A stretch of 64,000 bases of DNA from Larkinella knui (GTDB taxonomy: Bacteria > Bacteroidota > Bacteroidia > Cytophagales > Spirosomataceae). Both the position numbers and the translations under genes were made by a program. The DNA is taken from positions 124,001 to 188,000 of the forward strand of contig NZ_RQJP01000002.1 of the NCBI RefSeq assembly GCF_003858645.1, written 5' to 3'. Shown here piece by piece: positions 39,950 through 49,098 of this stretch. Position 1 is the stretch's first letter; every line of letters begins with the position of its first letter. The notes under the pieces were generated by a model. That model saw only the letters and a program-made list of their open reading frames with translations. It did not search any database and was not told where the DNA came from.

Positions 39950-41236
39950 ATGTCAACACTCTCCTGCGGAATCGACTTTGGCACCTCCAATTCCAGCATA
40001 GCCCTTGCCCATGACCGTCAAATCAGCCTGGTTCCGGTTGAGCAAACCCATGTCACCATTCCCAGCGCCATTTTTTTTCAGCGCAGCGACAACAAAGCTT
40101 TTTACGGCCGAATCGCGGTTAACTTATTCTTCGACCGGCAGCAGGGCCGTTTTATGCGCAGCCTGAAGCGGGTTCTGGGCACTTCGCTCATGAAGCAGGG
40201 CACCGTGGTGAACGGCACGGTAATGAATTTTTCCAGTATCATTGCCTCTTTTTTAAAAACGATCAAGTCGAAAGCGGATGCCGTTGCCGGTCAGGAAATT
40301 GAAAATGTGGTGATGGGCCGCCCGGTTCACTTCGTCGATCATTCGCCGGAATCCGACGCACAGGCACAGGCCGAACTGAAAGAAATTGCCCGGCGGATTG
40401 GCTTCAAGCACATCGAATTTCAGTTTGAACCCATCGCTGCGGCTTTTGCGCACGAAGCCCGGCTGACCGGCGAAAAACTGGCGATCGTCGCCGATCTGGG
40501 TGGGGGAACGTCCGATTTTACCGTGATCCGGTTGTCGAATCAATCCGTCCATAAGTCGGATCGGTCCCAGGACATTTTAGCCAATACCGGGGTTCGGGTT
40601 GGTGGTAACGATTTCGACAAGGACCTGAGCCTGGCGGCTATTATGCCCGAACTGGGTTATCGGAGTACGTACGGCGACAAGCTGCTCGAAGTTCCCTTAA
40701 AACCGTTTCATGACCTCGCAGAATGGAGCAAAGTGAATTTTCTGTATACGCCCAAACTCATCATGCAAACCCGGCAGTTGCTCCATCAATCGCACGACAA
40801 AAAGCGGTATAAGCGGCTGGTAAGCGTGCTTGAGAACGAAACCGGACACGCAGTTCTGGCCGCCACTGAAGGGGCAAAAATCGCTCTTACGGCTCAGGAT
40901 CACTACAATACCCCGTTCGATTTTGTGGAAGAAGCATTTTTTATACCCATCAAACGGACGTTATTTGAAGAGGCTATATCCGGTGAGGTTGAAAAAATCG
41001 TCACTTCGGCCACTGCCTGTCTGCGGGATGCCGGGGTCAGCCACCAGGCCATCGACCTGGTTATTCTCACCGGCGGCTCCACCGAAGTGCCGCTGATCCA
41101 GGCCGAATTTAAACGGCTGTTTCCGAATGCCGCTATTGCCGACGAAAATAAACTCTCCAGCGTTGGGTTGGGACTGGCTTATGATAGCCAGAGCAAATTT
41201 GGCACGGGTGTTCAATCAACTACCGTCGTCCCTTAA
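39950..41236 (+). CDS. Hsp70-family protein (YegD-like)
   Basis: A protein of 428 residues made essentially of the actin-like ATPase domain: CGIDFGTSNSSIALA (phosphate 1), VVMGRPVHF, FEPIAAAFAHEARL, IVADLGGGTSDFTVIRLS (phosphate 2), and VILTGGSTEVPLIQAEFKRLFP (adenosine motif). There is no DnaK-type substrate-binding domain or EEVD tail. This matches the short YegD group of Hsp70 homologues, whose partners and substrates are poorly known. It is cytoplasmic and stands alone, without DnaJ or GrpE genes nearby. Confidence 0.93.
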   Translation: MSTLSCGIDFGTSNSSIALAHDRQISLVPVEQTHVTIPSAIFFQRSDNKAFYGRIAVNLFFDRQQGRFMRSLKRVLGTSLMKQGTVVNGTVMNFSSIIASFLKTIKSKADAVAGQEIENVVMGRPVHFVDHSPESDAQAQAELKEIARRIGFKHIEFQFEPIAAAFAHEARLTGEKLAIVADLGGGTSDFTVIRLSNQSVHKSDRSQDILANTGVRVGGNDFDKDLSLAAIMPELGYRSTYGDKLLEVPLKPFHDLAEWSKVNFLYTPKLIMQTRQLLHQSHDKKRYKRLVSVLENETGHAVLAATEGAKIALTAQDHYNTPFDFVEEAFFIPIKRTLFEEAISGEVEKIVTSATACLRDAGVSHQAIDLVILTGGSTEVPLIQAEFKRLFPNAAIADENKLSSVGLGLAYDSQSKFGTGVQSTTVVP

Positions 41237-41399
41237 CACTTTACGGAGTGAATTGGCAAGATGTTTCAAACCGGTAACAAAGAGTAGAAAAGCCCCAAAA
41301 ATGACTTATGGACTGGCTGGTTAGTATGCGTAGACATACCAAGCTGGATGGAGTTGAAACGGCGCTCTTCATGATTTCCGACTATATTCTTCTACGTTT

Positions 41400-41957
41400 A
41401 TGAAACAGTCTTATATCGTTCGAATGGTCGTTTTCGGCTCCCTCCTGGCAGCGTTACTGAGCCTGACCGTGATCGGTTGTATACACGAGCCCAGCTTTCC
41501 AAACAGCCCTCAAATTGAGTTCCAGGGTTTTAATCGGTCCACCTTAAAAGGAGGTACAGGCGTTGGTCAGCAGCCAAGAGACTCCGTACTGATTTCAATT
41601 ACGTTTAAGGATGGGGATGAGGACTTGGGCAACACACTTCCACTCAATGCCCATGATTCAGCGGGTTATATGCAAGCGGGCGGCTGGGGAAATTACAAGA
41701 TTCGCGCATTTCGACTGGAGAACAACCAATACAAAGAGCAAAGCACCGGTGAAAACAATTTCTTACTTTTTCCCCGTTTAAGCCGGGAGGGGCAAAAAGG
41801 ACCCATTGAAGGCACAATTGACTTGAAACAAATCTATTATCATGGGCCATCCTTTAAAAAGTATCCTACCAAATACCGAATTCAGATACGGGATCGTGCT
41901 TTGAATGGAAGCAATGAAATAGAAACCGACACGATTTCGGTGCCATATCCTTACTAG
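41400..41957 (+). CDS. Hypothetical lipoprotein
   Basis: A protein of 185 residues with a lipoprotein signal (VFGSLLAALLSLTVIGC, Cys27) and a mature beta-rich domain. It contains DSVLISITFKDGDEDLGN, a calcium-like acidic loop seen in many Bacteroidota lipoproteins, then NYKIRAFRLENNQYKEQ, GPIEGTIDLKQIYYHGPSF and YRIQIRDRALNGSNEIETDTISV. It probably folds as one immunoglobulin-like or PKD-like domain on the cell surface. It is more AT-rich than its flanks. The function is unknown, and there is no clear operon partner. Confidence 0.7.
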   Translation: MKQSYIVRMVVFGSLLAALLSLTVIGCIHEPSFPNSPQIEFQGFNRSTLKGGTGVGQQPRDSVLISITFKDGDEDLGNTLPLNAHDSAGYMQAGGWGNYKIRAFRLENNQYKEQSTGENNFLLFPRLSREGQKGPIEGTIDLKQIYYHGPSFKKYPTKYRIQIRDRALNGSNEIETDTISVPYPY

Positions 41958-42088
41958 TCTGTTTCCAGAAAGCCCCCCATAACAAGCCCTATAAACCTGA
42001 AAATGGGGTTTACCATGACGGCCGGCCTTTGAGCCGTGGAGTTAGGTAACATTCAGATTTCTGAACGCTGACCTGACATAAACCGCCT

Positions 42089-42544
42089 TCACCGACGTTT
42101 CAGGAAAGCATAAGCCCCCGCCGTTGCCAGCCCGCCGATCAGATACCAGCCGATGGTCATGGCGGCCGTTGCGGTGCTGCGGCTGCTGGGCGCGGTTCCG
42201 AGCCCCAGCGGGCCGGGTAGCGTTACGGCTCCAGCCCCCGCAGCCAATCCCAGGGCCGTACCCGCCACCAGAGCATGTTTGGGTTTGGCCAGGCCAACCA
42301 GGCTGTAATAGAGGGCATTAGAAACAATATCGCCCCCTAAAGCCCAGGTATGCAGCTCATCGTCAGCGGGTGGCTCGGCATCCGCTTTTTTCATCACTTT
42401 CCGGATGGCGCGCATACCCAGAATGTCGGCCCTGGGCGCTTCGTCACTAAATTGGCGGGCCGTTTCGTGGAGAACGGTCAGCACACAGGCCCCAATGAGG
42501 CCACTCCCCAGCGACTGGAGGATTTGTTTGTTTCGATCAGCCAT
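42089..42544 (-). CDS. Small membrane protein of unknown function
   Basis: A protein of 151 residues with one hydrophobic segment near the start (LGSGLIGACVLTVLHETA), a hydrophilic stretch (FSDEAPRADILGMRAIRKVMKKADAEPPADDELHTW) and three further helices rich in Gly and Ala (GGDIVSNALYYSLVGL, ALVAGTALGLAAGAGAVTLP, IGWYLIGGLATAGAYAFL). I do not recognise a named family. The layout resembles small inner-membrane proteins of the YagU-like type. It is divergent from the lipoprotein hydrolase gene. Confidence 0.6.
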   Translation of the reverse strand: MADRNKQILQSLGSGLIGACVLTVLHETARQFSDEAPRADILGMRAIRKVMKKADAEPPADDELHTWALGGDIVSNALYYSLVGLAKPKHALVAGTALGLAAGAGAVTLPGPLGLGTAPSSRSTATAAMTIGWYLIGGLATAGAYAFLKRR

Positions 42545-42684
42545 AGGTGATTAACTCGCCAGTACACCCAAATGTTACATTCTTTCCAAGCCGCAGACCA
42601 GCGGTTTCAGACCACCGGACTGAGAATTGGTATTATCCCATCGGGATGGACGACAGGCGTGCGAGCTTAAGGCACCTTTGCGCC

Positions 42685-43692
42685 ATGAAACTTAACACGT
42701 TTATCGCCTATTGGCGCGGTTTAGTACGTAGGTTAGGCCTAGTTTGCCTAAGTGCGGGTTTGTTCACCTGCCAATTGCCGACGATCGAGCAAACCGGTAT
42801 GTGGGTACCGCCCACGGCCGAGCAGGACCCGGCCCTGCCCCAACTTCCAGTAACCATTGCCGGGCACCGGCGCGTGCTGCATCTGCAAACGTTCGGCCAA
42901 TCGGACCATCCCGTTGCCTTTGTAGTACCCGGCGGGCCAGGGGCAGATTTCAGGCTAATGATGCCCCTGCAAGCACTTAGCGACCGGTACTACGTCGTGA
43001 TGTGGGATCCGCGCGGGGCGGGATTATCCGAGCGCGTTACCCGTTCGGAACTGACCATCGACTCGTTTCTAGACGAAATCGACGCGGTTCGGGATGCGCT
43101 GGTTCCCGGCAGGCCCGTTACGCTCATCGGGCATTCGTGGGGGGCAAACCTGTTTCTGCGCTACACGGCCCGCCACCCGGAGCGCGTTAGTCAGTTAGTG
43201 CTCATCGAGCCGGGCGGGGTGACGAAAGAAGGGAAGAAACAGGAAGCCGGAGGAACCATCAACTGGCCCGACGGACAGGATTTTTTCTGGCAAAACCAAC
43301 TCCTGACCTCCACCGACCACGCGGCTGCTGACTACAAGGCCATTAGCCTGCTCCCCGGTGCATACCGCAGCTACACCTGCACGGGCGAACGCGTCACCGA
43401 CGAACCCATGTGGCGGTTTGGAGCTTACCAGTATTATGTACTAACGAAGACCCCGGCGGGCGGTATGTCGGATGAATCGTGGCTGACTGCCTTCCGCCAA
43501 TTCACCGGTCCCTTACTGATCGTGGCGGGTACGTGTGGGGCCAACCGGACTGATTTTCAGCGCCAGTACGTTCTGCCCAACCTGCCCGGTGCCCGCTTAG
43601 AGTCGATTTCGGGTGCGGGTCATATCAGTTTATTCATGCTGTACAAAGAAACCTTGTTACAACGTTTGCGTACGCATTTATTGGCTTACTGA
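42685..43692 (+). CDS. Lipoprotein alpha/beta hydrolase, prolyl-iminopeptidase-like
   Basis: A protein of 335 residues from ATG 42685; the frame opens at 42547 but has no signal before this start. A lipobox-like AGLFTC (about residue 29) follows a hydrophobic stretch. Motifs: VVPGGPGADF (the HGGPG-type oxyanion turn of prolyl iminopeptidases), YYVVMWDPRGAGLSER, the nucleophile elbow LIGHSWGANLFLRY, and the histidine in SGAGHISLF. It probably acts on peptides or small amides at the envelope, but the substrate is open. Its stop codon overlaps the next gene's start (TGATG), so the two are translationally coupled. CACCTTTG before the ATG may be a promoter element. Confidence 0.85.
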   Translation: MKLNTFIAYWRGLVRRLGLVCLSAGLFTCQLPTIEQTGMWVPPTAEQDPALPQLPVTIAGHRRVLHLQTFGQSDHPVAFVVPGGPGADFRLMMPLQALSDRYYVVMWDPRGAGLSERVTRSELTIDSFLDEIDAVRDALVPGRPVTLIGHSWGANLFLRYTARHPERVSQLVLIEPGGVTKEGKKQEAGGTINWPDGQDFFWQNQLLTSTDHAAADYKAISLLPGAYRSYTCTGERVTDEPMWRFGAYQYYVLTKTPAGGMSDESWLTAFRQFTGPLLIVAGTCGANRTDFQRQYVLPNLPGARLESISGAGHISLFMLYKETLLQRLRTHLLAY

Positions 43693-44453
43693 TGAACCGA
43701 AACCGCTTTCTTCATCCCTCTTTTTTCGGGTTGGCCTTGCTGGTCCTGCCCCTATCAGCCTGCCCGACAATGGCCCAGGGCGTTTTCGGCCTTCGGCTTA
43801 CCACAAACCAGCATCAGGCTGGCGTTGGGGGCGGGCTGGAACCTGAGCTAACCACGTCGGCGGGTTACAGTTGCCGCGTGAGTCGCCAGTCGGGTCCGTT
43901 CCAGATTCGGCTGGGCGCAGGTTTTTTGCTGCCGCCTTATCTGGTGGGTCAGGGAAGTGTCCGACTAAATGGCCTGGTCGCGTTGGACTGGCATCCCACC
44001 GCGCAGACGACCAAACGGAGTTGGGGTGGACGGCTGGCGCTGCTCCCCTACTACGCCCGCAACCGCAACGACGCCGGTGCGTTAGACGGGCTGGGGCTGG
44101 AAATACGCCTGCTACCCCTGCGCCGGGGCAACCGATGGACGACCGGGATAGACCTGGGTTTTCAAACCACACTCCTCACCCGTATCCAGCACAGCGACCG
44201 GGTTGGCAGTACGTTTATGGATCGCTACCTCAGCACCGGAACAGCCACCAACCAACCCCGCGACGGATGGTACCGAACCACGGCCCAACGTTTCCGGCTG
44301 GGTTACACGGGCGCGTGGGCAATGGGTCGAGGATGGAGCGGACAGTTTTCGGCCGGTACGCTGGTCAGTGTTCAGCGACAGGGCATTCTGCTCAGTTTCG
44401 CACACGGACAGATACCACTGTACCTCGAAACATCGGTCATCGTGGGGTGGTGA
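43692..44453 (+). CDS. Outer-membrane beta-barrel-like protein coupled to the lipoprotein hydrolase
   Basis: A protein of 253 residues with a signal peptide (FFGLALLVLPLSACPTMA, then Q) and alternating hydrophobic/polar strands: GVFGLRLTTNQHQAGVGGG, FQIRLGAGFLLPP, VRLNGLVALDWH, WGGRLALLPYYARN, WTTGIDLGFQTTLLTR, FRLGYTGAWAMG and PLYLETSVIVGW ending in a terminal aromatic. This is the pattern of an outer-membrane beta-barrel. I do not recognise a named family. The start overlaps the upstream stop by one base, so it is co-translated with the hydrolase and presumably works with it at the envelope. It is convergent with an AraC-type regulator. Confidence 0.65.
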   Translation: MNRNRFLHPSFFGLALLVLPLSACPTMAQGVFGLRLTTNQHQAGVGGGLEPELTTSAGYSCRVSRQSGPFQIRLGAGFLLPPYLVGQGSVRLNGLVALDWHPTAQTTKRSWGGRLALLPYYARNRNDAGALDGLGLEIRLLPLRRGNRWTTGIDLGFQTTLLTRIQHSDRVGSTFMDRYLSTGTATNQPRDGWYRTTAQRFRLGYTGAWAMGRGWSGQFSAGTLVSVQRQGILLSFAHGQIPLYLETSVIVGW

Positions 44454-44464
44454 TTAAGCTACAC

Positions 44465-45616
44465 TTATTGAGTCCGCAGTTGCTTGCGGTAGTCGGACGG
44501 TGTCAGGCCGGTGTGTTTTTTGAAGGCTTTGTTGAAGGCGGCTTTCGATTCAAAGCCCGCGTCGAGGGCCAGGGCCAGGATCGTCAGGTGATCGTTCCGA
44601 TGATCGGCCAGCGCCCGTTTGACGGCTTCTACCCGGTAGTCATTGATGTAGTCGTAAAAGCTCACGCCGAGCGTCTGATTCAGGACCTGCGAGAGTGTAT
44701 GGGGTGAAAGAGCCAGTTCGTCGGCCACCTGTCTGAGCGTCAACGTACCGTCGAGGTACCATAGCCGATGTTGCATCAGGTTCTGCAACTGATCGGCGTA
44801 CAGTCGGCCCTGCCCGGCGGTTAGAGACGATTTTTCGTATTTGGGCCGCACCGGTAAGTTCGAAGCGGTATCCACCCGTTCAGGCCCGGCATCCGCCACG
44901 GGTGCGTTCCCGGGTTCGGTGGCAAACCGGGCAGGCTGGTAAAGTTGCCGGTAGCTAATGAGGTACGTCAGCGCGGTCAGGCAGAACGCCAGCGCGTAGC
45001 CCGCCGGGTGTAGCCCCCGCCCGTACAGGATGGCCGCAAATAAGCCGTAGCCTATAATGAAACCGATGGTCAGTTGCCGCAGCCAGACCAACTGCCGGGC
45101 TTCGATGGCGGAATAGTAAGCTTTTAACTGTGTATCGTGCTGACGGATAAGCCGGAACGTGGGAATCAGATAGAGCAGGAAATGCAGGAGCGGTACTTGC
45201 CCCCACCAATCCAGATGCGGCTGGCTATAATGGGTAACAACAAACGTCTGTTTCTGACCAAATGGCTGCAGATGAAACGGAATATGCCCCAGCATCAACA
45301 GCGCGAACGGTATCAGATGCAGCCAGTACATCCGGCGCCAGTGAAACGCGGGACCGACCGATGCTTTCACGTAGCCATACAGCAGTGGCCCAAACAAAAA
45401 CGGCAGGCCCGCCCCCAGCCCAATCAGGTCCGGTATGTCGGCCAGCCGGTGCGAATCGTGCAGGGCCAGCCAGCCCATCAGCAGACAGTCTACGACCAGC
45501 AAGGCCGTCAGCAGCCGCCCCGGCCACCCGCTCAGGCGCCCGGTGCGCCACCCGGCCAGGAGTAGAAACGCACCCTGTGCCACCCCCACCAGTTCGATAA
45601 CGACAATCCCATGCAT
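44465..45616 (-). CDS. AraC-family regulator with N-terminal membrane sensor domain
   Basis: A protein of 383 residues. About seven membrane helices in residues 1-225 (IELVGVAQGAFLLLAG, LTALLVVDCLLMGWLAL, GLFAAILYGRG) precede a C-terminal AraC HTH: LTLRQVADELALSPHTLSQVLNQ, then RNDHLTILALALDAGFESKAAFNKAFKKHTGLTPSDYRKQL. The layout is the same as at 18330-19466. The gene is convergent with the hydrolase/barrel operon (12 bp between stops), which it may control, although distance alone is weak evidence. The region is somewhat more GC-rich than average. Confidence 0.9.
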   Translation of the reverse strand: MHGIVVIELVGVAQGAFLLLAGWRTGRLSGWPGRLLTALLVVDCLLMGWLALHDSHRLADIPDLIGLGAGLPFLFGPLLYGYVKASVGPAFHWRRMYWLHLIPFALLMLGHIPFHLQPFGQKQTFVVTHYSQPHLDWWGQVPLLHFLLYLIPTFRLIRQHDTQLKAYYSAIEARQLVWLRQLTIGFIIGYGLFAAILYGRGLHPAGYALAFCLTALTYLISYRQLYQPARFATEPGNAPVADAGPERVDTASNLPVRPKYEKSSLTAGQGRLYADQLQNLMQHRLWYLDGTLTLRQVADELALSPHTLSQVLNQTLGVSFYDYINDYRVEAVKRALADHRNDHLTILALALDAGFESKAAFNKAFKKHTGLTPSDYRKQLRTQ

Positions 45617-45685
45617 AGTCGTTTTGATACGGCACCTTCCCCATCACCAACCTGCCTCACAACTTACCAGGGTCGGAAGCCGTAC

Positions 45686-46036
45686 TTATTCAACGGGCTC
45701 AATTTTAATGGTTTCGATCTGACTATGCTCAACGGTTAGATTCACGGAACGCTCGCCTTTAGGCCGGGTTCGGTGCACTACGTTTCGGGGGATGGTAACG
45801 AGCTGACCAGGCAGCAACTCGATGGTTTCGCTTTCCAGGTCAAGGAGTAATCCGCCTTCCATCACCAGAAATGTCTCATCCGAATTGGGATGGTAATGCC
45901 AATAATAGCTTTCAGTCATCACGCTCACTTTGACCACATGATCGTTAACGGAAGCTAACAAAAAATTCGCATAGGTTGTCGTGACCGCGTCGGTCTGCTT
46001 TCTGATATCAATTACCGGCAGTGGAAGGCTGCTCAT
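45686..46036 (-). CDS. Small cupin-domain protein
   Basis: A protein of 116 residues comprising one cupin: YYWHYHPNSDETFLVMEGGLLLD (motif 1 with HxH and Glu) and LLPGQLVTIPRNVVHRTRP (motif 2 with His). These residues normally bind a metal ion. It has no signal peptide. Many such small cupins are isomerases, dioxygenases or sugar-binding sensors; the role here is unknown. It lies 69 bp upstream of the AraC regulator on the same strand. It is followed upstream by a 750-bp gap with little coding content. Confidence 0.9.
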   Translation of the reverse strand: MSSLPLPVIDIRKQTDAVTTTYANFLLASVNDHVVKVSVMTESYYWHYHPNSDETFLVMEGGLLLDLESETIELLPGQLVTIPRNVVHRTRPKGERSVNLTVEHSQIETIKIEPVE

Positions 46037-46793
46037 AAAAGGCTTATTTTTGGGTTTTGCCCGTCCTACAACCTGGGCGGGGCTACAGGCTTTTCAGATG
46101 GAATTTGAACACTGGAAAAACGATCTATACCTGCAGGTATGTAATCCTAATAGAAGTATCATTTTTAGTAAAGTCAATTCCCTCTCTATCACTATTTCTG
46201 TTTGCAAAGGTACGTTTCATTTACTTTTTCATGTCCCCTGTTTCACAAGGAAAATCTTAAGATAATCCTTAAAAAATGACAAGCTGTTTTAGTCATAATT
46301 TCAGTAAAAGTGAAAATTACAGTTTGAGAAATCGTACAATTGCAGCCTAGTCTCCTCATGATATTCTACTATCGCCGGAGTAATTGTGGCGGATCAATTT
46401 TCAAATAAAAGCCGCAAAGTGTGTTCTGGCAAACCAATTTCCGCATCGCCGGCAATAATCAATGCAGGAGCCTTAACCCTGCTCCTTTCATCCGCCGATC
46501 AGTCCTGTATTTTTTGCTCAAAAGTTCTCACTTTAACCAACTGCCGAGCCCAGTCCCGGTTCATACTCGTATTCGTTTTTATGGTTTATATACTCACAAA
46601 GGTCGGAACTGGCAGGCAAGCGAATCCTGGTCTACCCCAACATCAAACCTGACGCTGTTGCAGAGCTGCCCAAAGGGTCTATCCCCGGTATTTGTGCGGT
46701 ACCCGTTGAAGCAGATGCGGTTTTTCCGGCAAACCGCTTTGTTCCGTTTTTAATGGTCATGGTCTGCAGTTCCAATTTGACGTCACTCATAAA
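46037..46793. other. AT-rich gap with few coding signs
   Basis: About 750 bp between two reverse-strand genes. The right half (46400-46790) shows several overlapping open frames on both strands, none with a recognisable family, and looks like decayed coding sequence. The left half (46100-46390) is AT-rich and should contain the cupin promoter. No RNA gene or repeat was recognised. Confidence 0.5.
46632..46790 (-). CDS. Possible 52-residue ORF after the dehalogenase-like gene
   Basis: It starts with ATG 3 bp after the stop of the 46794-47714 gene and runs to a TAG at 46632. The product is hydrophilic, with KNGTKRFAGKTASASTGTA and a small-residue tail. The spacing suits a translationally coupled gene, but there is no family match I can name, and the opposite frame is equally open. 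It could be a remnant. Low confidence. Confidence 0.25.
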   Translation of the reverse strand: MSDVKLELQTMTIKNGTKRFAGKTASASTGTAQIPGIDPLGSSATASGLMLG

Positions 46794-47714
46794 TTAAGAA
46801 CGGTTCACCCGAGACGGTTTCTCCCAGGATGCCGCGGGCAAAGCCTGCAGAAATGAGCGCAGTGCGACCCCGATTTCCTGGGGAGAATCCTCCTGCACAT
46901 AGTGAATGCCTTTAATCGCCACCTCGGTCTGATTGGAAAAGCTGCGGCAAAAATCCAGTGATCGACCCGTCAGAATAGCGCCGGGTTGAGCCGAAAAAAG
47001 CAGCTTCGGAAAGGTTGTGTGAGCCAGCCATTGGGCGTAGTGATCCACTATAGTTGCGACGTCGGCCGGTTCTCCATCAATGGGCAGTTCACGAGCCCAC
47101 ACCAGCGTCGGCAGTCGGGACAGTGGATCGCGGAAAGGTTGGCGGTAGGCTTCCATTTCGTCGGCTTCCAATGATCGGAGAATACTTTTGGGCAAGACCG
47201 TTTCGACGAAGAAATTCTCTTGCAGGACCAGCGTTTCTCCCTCCCCGGAACGGAGCTTCCGAAAGAGCGCATCCCGGCCATTCGGAAAATCATCCCAGTG
47301 GCGGGGCAGCACAATCGCTTCCATGTAGGCAATGGCACGGATCCGTTCGGGATGGCGCGAGGCCCAATAGAAACCCAGGGCAGAACCCCAGTCGTGCAAC
47401 ACCAGGGTAACGTCTTTATCCAGGTTCATTTGATCAAACCATTCATCAAGATACCGGGCCTGGTCGACGAAACGATACCTGCTGGCGGGCGATTTGCCGG
47501 ACTTCCCCATGCCGACAAGGTCTGGTGCCAGGCAGCGACCGAGGTCTTTTACGTGCGGAATAATGTTGCGCCAGAGATACGAAGACGTAGGATTGCCATG
47601 CAGAAACACAATGGGTTTCCCGGTTCCTTCATCCAGATACGCCATCGTGGTATCCAGCACAGGAGTAACGGAATGTGAATAACCATAACGGGGTAGTTCC
47701 TGAGAGTTGTTCAT
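46794..47714 (-). CDS. Haloalkane dehalogenase-like alpha/beta hydrolase
   Basis: A protein of 306 residues, usual for haloalkane dehalogenases. Motifs: VFLHGNPTSSYLWRNIIPH (halide-binding Asn after HG), the nucleophile elbow VLHDWGSALGFYWA with aspartate instead of serine, IAYMEAIVLP (candidate catalytic Glu and substrate-contact region) and GIHYVQEDSP with the histidine. Together they give the Asp-His-Glu triad of the HLD-II type (LinB/DhaA-like). It probably hydrolyses carbon-halogen bonds of small alkyl halides, though natural substrates of such enzymes are often unknown. It is cytoplasmic. A very short ORF may follow in the same transcript. Confidence 0.88.
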   Translation of the reverse strand: MNNSQELPRYGYSHSVTPVLDTTMAYLDEGTGKPIVFLHGNPTSSYLWRNIIPHVKDLGRCLAPDLVGMGKSGKSPASRYRFVDQARYLDEWFDQMNLDKDVTLVLHDWGSALGFYWASRHPERIRAIAYMEAIVLPRHWDDFPNGRDALFRKLRSGEGETLVLQENFFVETVLPKSILRSLEADEMEAYRQPFRDPLSRLPTLVWARELPIDGEPADVATIVDHYAQWLAHTTFPKLLFSAQPGAILTGRSLDFCRSFSNQTEVAIKGIHYVQEDSPQEIGVALRSFLQALPAASWEKPSRVNRS

Positions 47715-47894
47715 GCGTTTGTTGGGTTAACTTAATTTAAAAACACTTTGGGTATTTAGTTTAAAATCAGATACTTACCTAGAGTTCACTAAGCTTGAAT
47801 CGTGAACTCAGCCCATATAGTCTTTCCAGGCGAAGGCAATCCGTGATTTGGCTTTTACGGTTCGCACGACCCGATAAACGGAGCCCTAGACAGC

Positions 47895-49094
47895 CTACAG
47901 ATACCGTAGCCACCACACGCCAGCGTTGGCTTTTTTGTACCTGTCATACCAGTAACAAAGCGGATAGAGAAGGGCAACCAGTACTAGCCAGACCAGAAAC
48001 ACGCCGGACAAGTCGAGTCCGGATCCTGCCGCCGGGCGGCCAAACTGAAACGGACCAAACTGTAGATCGCGCCAGCGATAGCCCTGGGCAAATACCATCA
48101 CAAAGACGGACACCCGGATGAGGTAGAGGTGAAGCAGGTAATAAAAAAGCGGAACTCGCCCATAAACCGATACTACCCGCTGAACGGCCTGAGGCCACTT
48201 GCCGCTAAACCATAAGAGCAGACCCATGATGCCCAGAAACAAAAAAACGAAAACCAGTGACGGTGGGTACTTGGTGACATTGAGGAACGATAACAGAGTA
48301 AACAAGGTGCTTTTTTCAACCTTCCAGGGAATCGGGTCGCCATAGCCATTTAGAAGACGCAGCACCGCGAAGCAGACCAGAAACCCACCGCCGGTTTTTA
48401 GCAGCAACCGGTTTTGTTCGGCCTGGCTTTTTTCAAACACGTTTCCTACCGAATAGCCCAGCAGCATAATGGCTATCCAGGGCACCAGCGGATACGAAAT
48501 GAAAAACGTGAAACCGGGTGAACCCTGCAGTGCACCGGGTGTAAAAAGTAAACTTCGTACCGTGTTCAGCAACGGACGATCAGACGCCGGGACTAAAGGA
48601 AGTAGATTATGCGTGGCCAAAATCAGGGCTGACGTGATACCGATTTTTGCGGGAGACACCCGCAGCAACACCGCAAGGAGGATGAAACCGGCTCCGATGG
48701 CGGCAATGACCTGTAGCATCAGCAGGCGAAACTGAACGTCGAACCAAAGGGCAAAATTGACCAAAGTGAACTCCAGCAGGATGAGCCATAGTCCCCGCTT
48801 GACCAGAAACCGCCGACTGTCTTCCTTTCCGCTTCGCCGGACGGATAGCCACACCGAAACCCCCGATAAAAAGACAAAGGTTGGTGCACAGAGGTAGGTT
48901 ATCCAGCGTGAAAAGAACAGGACGGGTGTGGTGGTTGTTAAGTCGGTCGGGCTTTGCGTCAAGGAGGAAACATGCAGTAAATCCCGGACATGGTCGAGGG
49001 CCATCAGGATCATCACGACTCCCCTGACGCTATCAATCGAGGACACCCGCCCGCTGACAACCGTCGGGGCGAATGGCGGGGTTTGCTTTACCAT
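47895..49094 (-). CDS. DUF1624/HGSNAT-like multi-spanning acyltransferase-type membrane protein
   Basis: A protein of 399 residues with about ten membrane helices. The N-terminus has the signature RVSSIDSVRGVVMILMALDHVRDLL, where the SxDxxRGxxxxxMxxDH pattern marks heparan-alpha-glucosaminide acetyltransferase-like proteins, followed by YLCAPTFVFLSGVS and later YGRVPLFYYLLHLYLIR. Related enzymes transfer acetyl groups across the membrane to sugars; whether that applies here is unknown. The upstream DoxX-like gene ends 4 bp before this start, so they are co-transcribed. Confidence 0.88.
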   Translation of the reverse strand: MVKQTPPFAPTVVSGRVSSIDSVRGVVMILMALDHVRDLLHVSSLTQSPTDLTTTTPVLFFSRWITYLCAPTFVFLSGVSVWLSVRRSGKEDSRRFLVKRGLWLILLEFTLVNFALWFDVQFRLLMLQVIAAIGAGFILLAVLLRVSPAKIGITSALILATHNLLPLVPASDRPLLNTVRSLLFTPGALQGSPGFTFFISYPLVPWIAIMLLGYSVGNVFEKSQAEQNRLLLKTGGGFLVCFAVLRLLNGYGDPIPWKVEKSTLFTLLSFLNVTKYPPSLVFVFLFLGIMGLLLWFSGKWPQAVQRVVSVYGRVPLFYYLLHLYLIRVSVFVMVFAQGYRWRDLQFGPFQFGRPAAGSGLDLSGVFLVWLVLVALLYPLCYWYDRYKKANAGVWWLRYL

Positions 49095-49098
49095 ATTG

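Noticed and set aside
42547-42684. N-terminal extension of the lipoprotein hydrolase
   Set aside because: It would place about 46 polar residues ahead of the signal peptide; the ATG at 42685 is the sensible start.
43871-44707. Plus-strand ORF of 278 residues crossing the barrel gene and the AraC 3' end
   Set aside because: It spans two real genes in other frames and has low-complexity composition.
46386-46753. Plus-strand ORFs of 88 and 110 residues
   Set aside because: Overlapping frames with no start context, no domain and no conservation clue; treated as decayed or random.
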